Origin: AWTP1-13 sp041288195
GTDB lineage: Bacteria > Pseudomonadota > Alphaproteobacteria > Rhizobiales > Hyphomicrobiaceae
Direction: 5' to 3'
Length of the DNA stretch: 5,440 bases
Assembly (NCBI GenBank): GCA_041288195.1
Contig: JBGGME010000072.1
Span: forward strand, 1-5,440
The translations under genes were made by a program, and so were the position numbers. Under the pieces are notes generated by a model. That model saw only the letters and a list, made by a program, of their open reading frames with translations. It was not told the DNA's origin and did not search any database. Shown here piece by piece: positions 4,385 to 5,440 of the stretch. Positions within the stretch are counted from its first letter, which is position 1, and every line of letters begins with the position of its first letter.

Positions 4385-5128
4385 ATGCCCATGAAGCTAT
4401 TCGTCGGTCTCGGCAACCCGGGCAGCGAGCATGCCCGGCAACGCCACAACGTCGGCTTCATGGCGCTCGACCGCCTGGCGGAGCGGCACGGGCTGGGTCC
4501 GTGGAAGAAGCGCTTCCACGGCCTCGTCTGCGACGGGCCGATCGCCGGCAAGCGCGTGGTGCTGCTCAAGCCCCAGACCTACATGAACGACAGCGGCCGT
4601 TCCGTCGGCGAGGCGCAGCGCTATCTCAAGATCGGCGAGGGCGACATCATCGTCTTCCATGACGAACTCGACCTTGCGCCCGGCAAGCTCAAGGTCAAGG
4701 CCGGCGGGGGCAACGCGGGGCACAACGGCCTGCGCTCGATCACGGCTCACCTCGGCAACGAATACCAGCGCGTGCGCATCGGCATCGGCCACCCGGGGTC
4801 CAAGGATGCCGTGCTGCACTACGTCCTGCGCGATTTCGCCAAGGCCGAGGCGGCTTGGCTCGAGCCGCTGCTCGATGCGATCGCAGACGCCGCTCCGCGG
4901 CTTGCCGGTGGCGACGATGCCCGTTTTCTCACCGATGTTGCCCGCGCGGTGAAGGGCGACGGCAAGGGCAAGCCGGAGCGCGCTGCTGCAGAGACTGAGC
5001 GGGCGCCGGCTGCTTCTCCAGCATCGGCACCGCGCGCGCATCCGGCGGGCGAGCGCCAGGCCAAACGCGGCAGCGCGCTCGCCGAGAACCTCAAGAAATG
5101 GCTCACGGGCCGGAGCCGAGAGACCTGA
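4385..5128 (+). CDS. pth: Peptidyl-tRNA hydrolase
   Basis: Cleaves the ester bond of peptidyl-tRNAs that drop off the ribosome, freeing tRNA; an essential cytoplasmic enzyme in most bacteria. All known active-site elements are visible: GLGNPG with Asn11, catalytic His21 in RHNVGF, YMNDSG with Asn68, Asp93 in HDELDL, and Asn114 in GHNGLRS. The catalytic domain ends near residue 188. The remaining 60 residues or so are an Ala/Pro/Arg-rich linker ending in the basic, amphipathic-looking GSALAENLKKWLTGR; such extensions are known in alphaproteobacteria but absent from E. coli Pth. Two starts are possible, ATG 4385 or ATG 4391, the second giving MKLFVGLG, which is closer to most relatives. Neither has a clear Shine-Dalgarno sequence; a hairpin occupies that place. 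The gap to rplY is 36 bases and to ychF 4 bases. Confidence 0.96.
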   Translation: MPMKLFVGLGNPGSEHARQRHNVGFMALDRLAERHGLGPWKKRFHGLVCDGPIAGKRVVLLKPQTYMNDSGRSVGEAQRYLKIGEGDIIVFHDELDLAPGKLKVKAGGGNAGHNGLRSITAHLGNEYQRVRIGIGHPGSKDAVLHYVLRDFAKAEAAWLEPLLDAIADAAPRLAGGDDARFLTDVARAVKGDGKGKPERAAAETERAPAASPASAPRAHPAGERQAKRGSALAENLKKWLTGRSRET

Positions 5129-5132
5129 TCCC

Positions 5133-5440
5133 ATGGGCTTCAAATGCGGCATCGTGGGCCTGCCCAATGTCGGCAAGTCCACCCTCTTCAACGCGCTCAC
5201 GCAGACGGCGGCGGCCGAAGCGGCCAACTATCCCTTCTGCACCATCGAGCCCAACATCGGCGACGTCGGCGTGCCCGACCCGCGCCTCGACAAGCTCGCC
5301 GAGATCGCCGGGTCCGCGGCGCGCCTTCCCACGCGACTGACCTTCGTCGACATCGCCGGCCTCGTGCGCGGCGCCTCCAAGGGCGAAGGCCTCGGCAACC
5401 AGTTCCTCGCCCACATCCGCGAGGTCGATGCCGTGGCCTA
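5133..5440 (+). CDS. ychF: Ribosome-binding ATPase/GTPase YchF (OLA1 family), N-terminal part
   Basis: The first 102 codons are present; the frame is open at the window end. MGFKCGIVGLPNVGKSTLFNAL holds the P-loop (G1, residues 8-17: VGLPNVGKST), followed by YPFCTIEPNIG (switch/G2 region) and FVDIAGLVRGASKGEGLGNQFL (G3, DxxG, with the YchF-specific GLGNQFL). YchF is an unusual Obg-related NTPase with preference for ATP that associates with ribosomes and is linked to stress responses and translation control; about two thirds of the protein, including the TGS domain, should lie beyond the window. The ATG at 5133 is 4 bases after the pth stop, with only a weak GAGAG (5118-5122) upstream, so translation is probably coupled to pth. 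Confidence 0.97.
   Translation, partial: MGFKCGIVGLPNVGKSTLFNALTQTAAAEAANYPFCTIEPNIGDVGVPDPRLDKLAEIAGSAARLPTRLTFVDIAGLVRGASKGEGLGNQFLAHIREVDAVA

Noticed and set aside
4397..5227. Minus-strand frame of 276 codons over pth and the ychF start
   Set aside because: Pth and YchF motifs on the plus strand explain the sequence fully.

Overview
The window is a GC-rich piece of a bacterial chromosome, most likely from an alphaproteobacterium. The evidence is the strong G/C bias at third codon positions, the gene order rplY-pth-ychF, the long L25 (TL5/CTC) form of rplY with an Ala/Lys tail, a Pth with a basic C-terminal extension, and a short bactofilin. The order within the class cannot be fixed from this sequence alone.

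Layout. Positions 1-199 (+) hold the last 65 codons of a secreted-type metzincin metalloprotease. It converges on a bactofilin gene (287-814, -), and two perfect hairpins lie in the short gap between them. Upstream of bactofilin is a 355-base stretch without a supported gene (815-1169), including a markedly AT-rich core. Next on the minus strand come msrB (methionine sulfoxide reductase B, start revised to a GTG at 1574, with its own promoter) and a two-gene operon: a DHDPS/NAL-family aldolase or lyase (2338-3294), followed 13 bases later by a two-repeat dimeric alpha/beta-barrel protein (1680-2324).

The intergenic region 3295-3586 is divergent. It carries a roughly 110-base REP/REPIN-like double-hairpin element and, just beyond it, a good sigma70-type promoter reading rightwards into rplY (3587-4348), pth (4385-5128) and ychF (5133 to the window end, partial). 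These three act around translation: L25 binds 5S rRNA, Pth recycles peptidyl-tRNA, and YchF is a ribosome-associated P-loop NTPase. The rplY-pth gap is almost filled by a perfect 8-bp hairpin that occupies the place where the pth ribosome-binding site would be.

No tRNA, rRNA, CRISPR array, insertion sequence with a transposase, or recognisable defence or toxin system is present. The least explained items are the aldolase/barrel pair of unknown substrate, the REP-like element, the rplY-pth hairpin, and the AT-rich regulatory-looking island between bactofilin and msrB.
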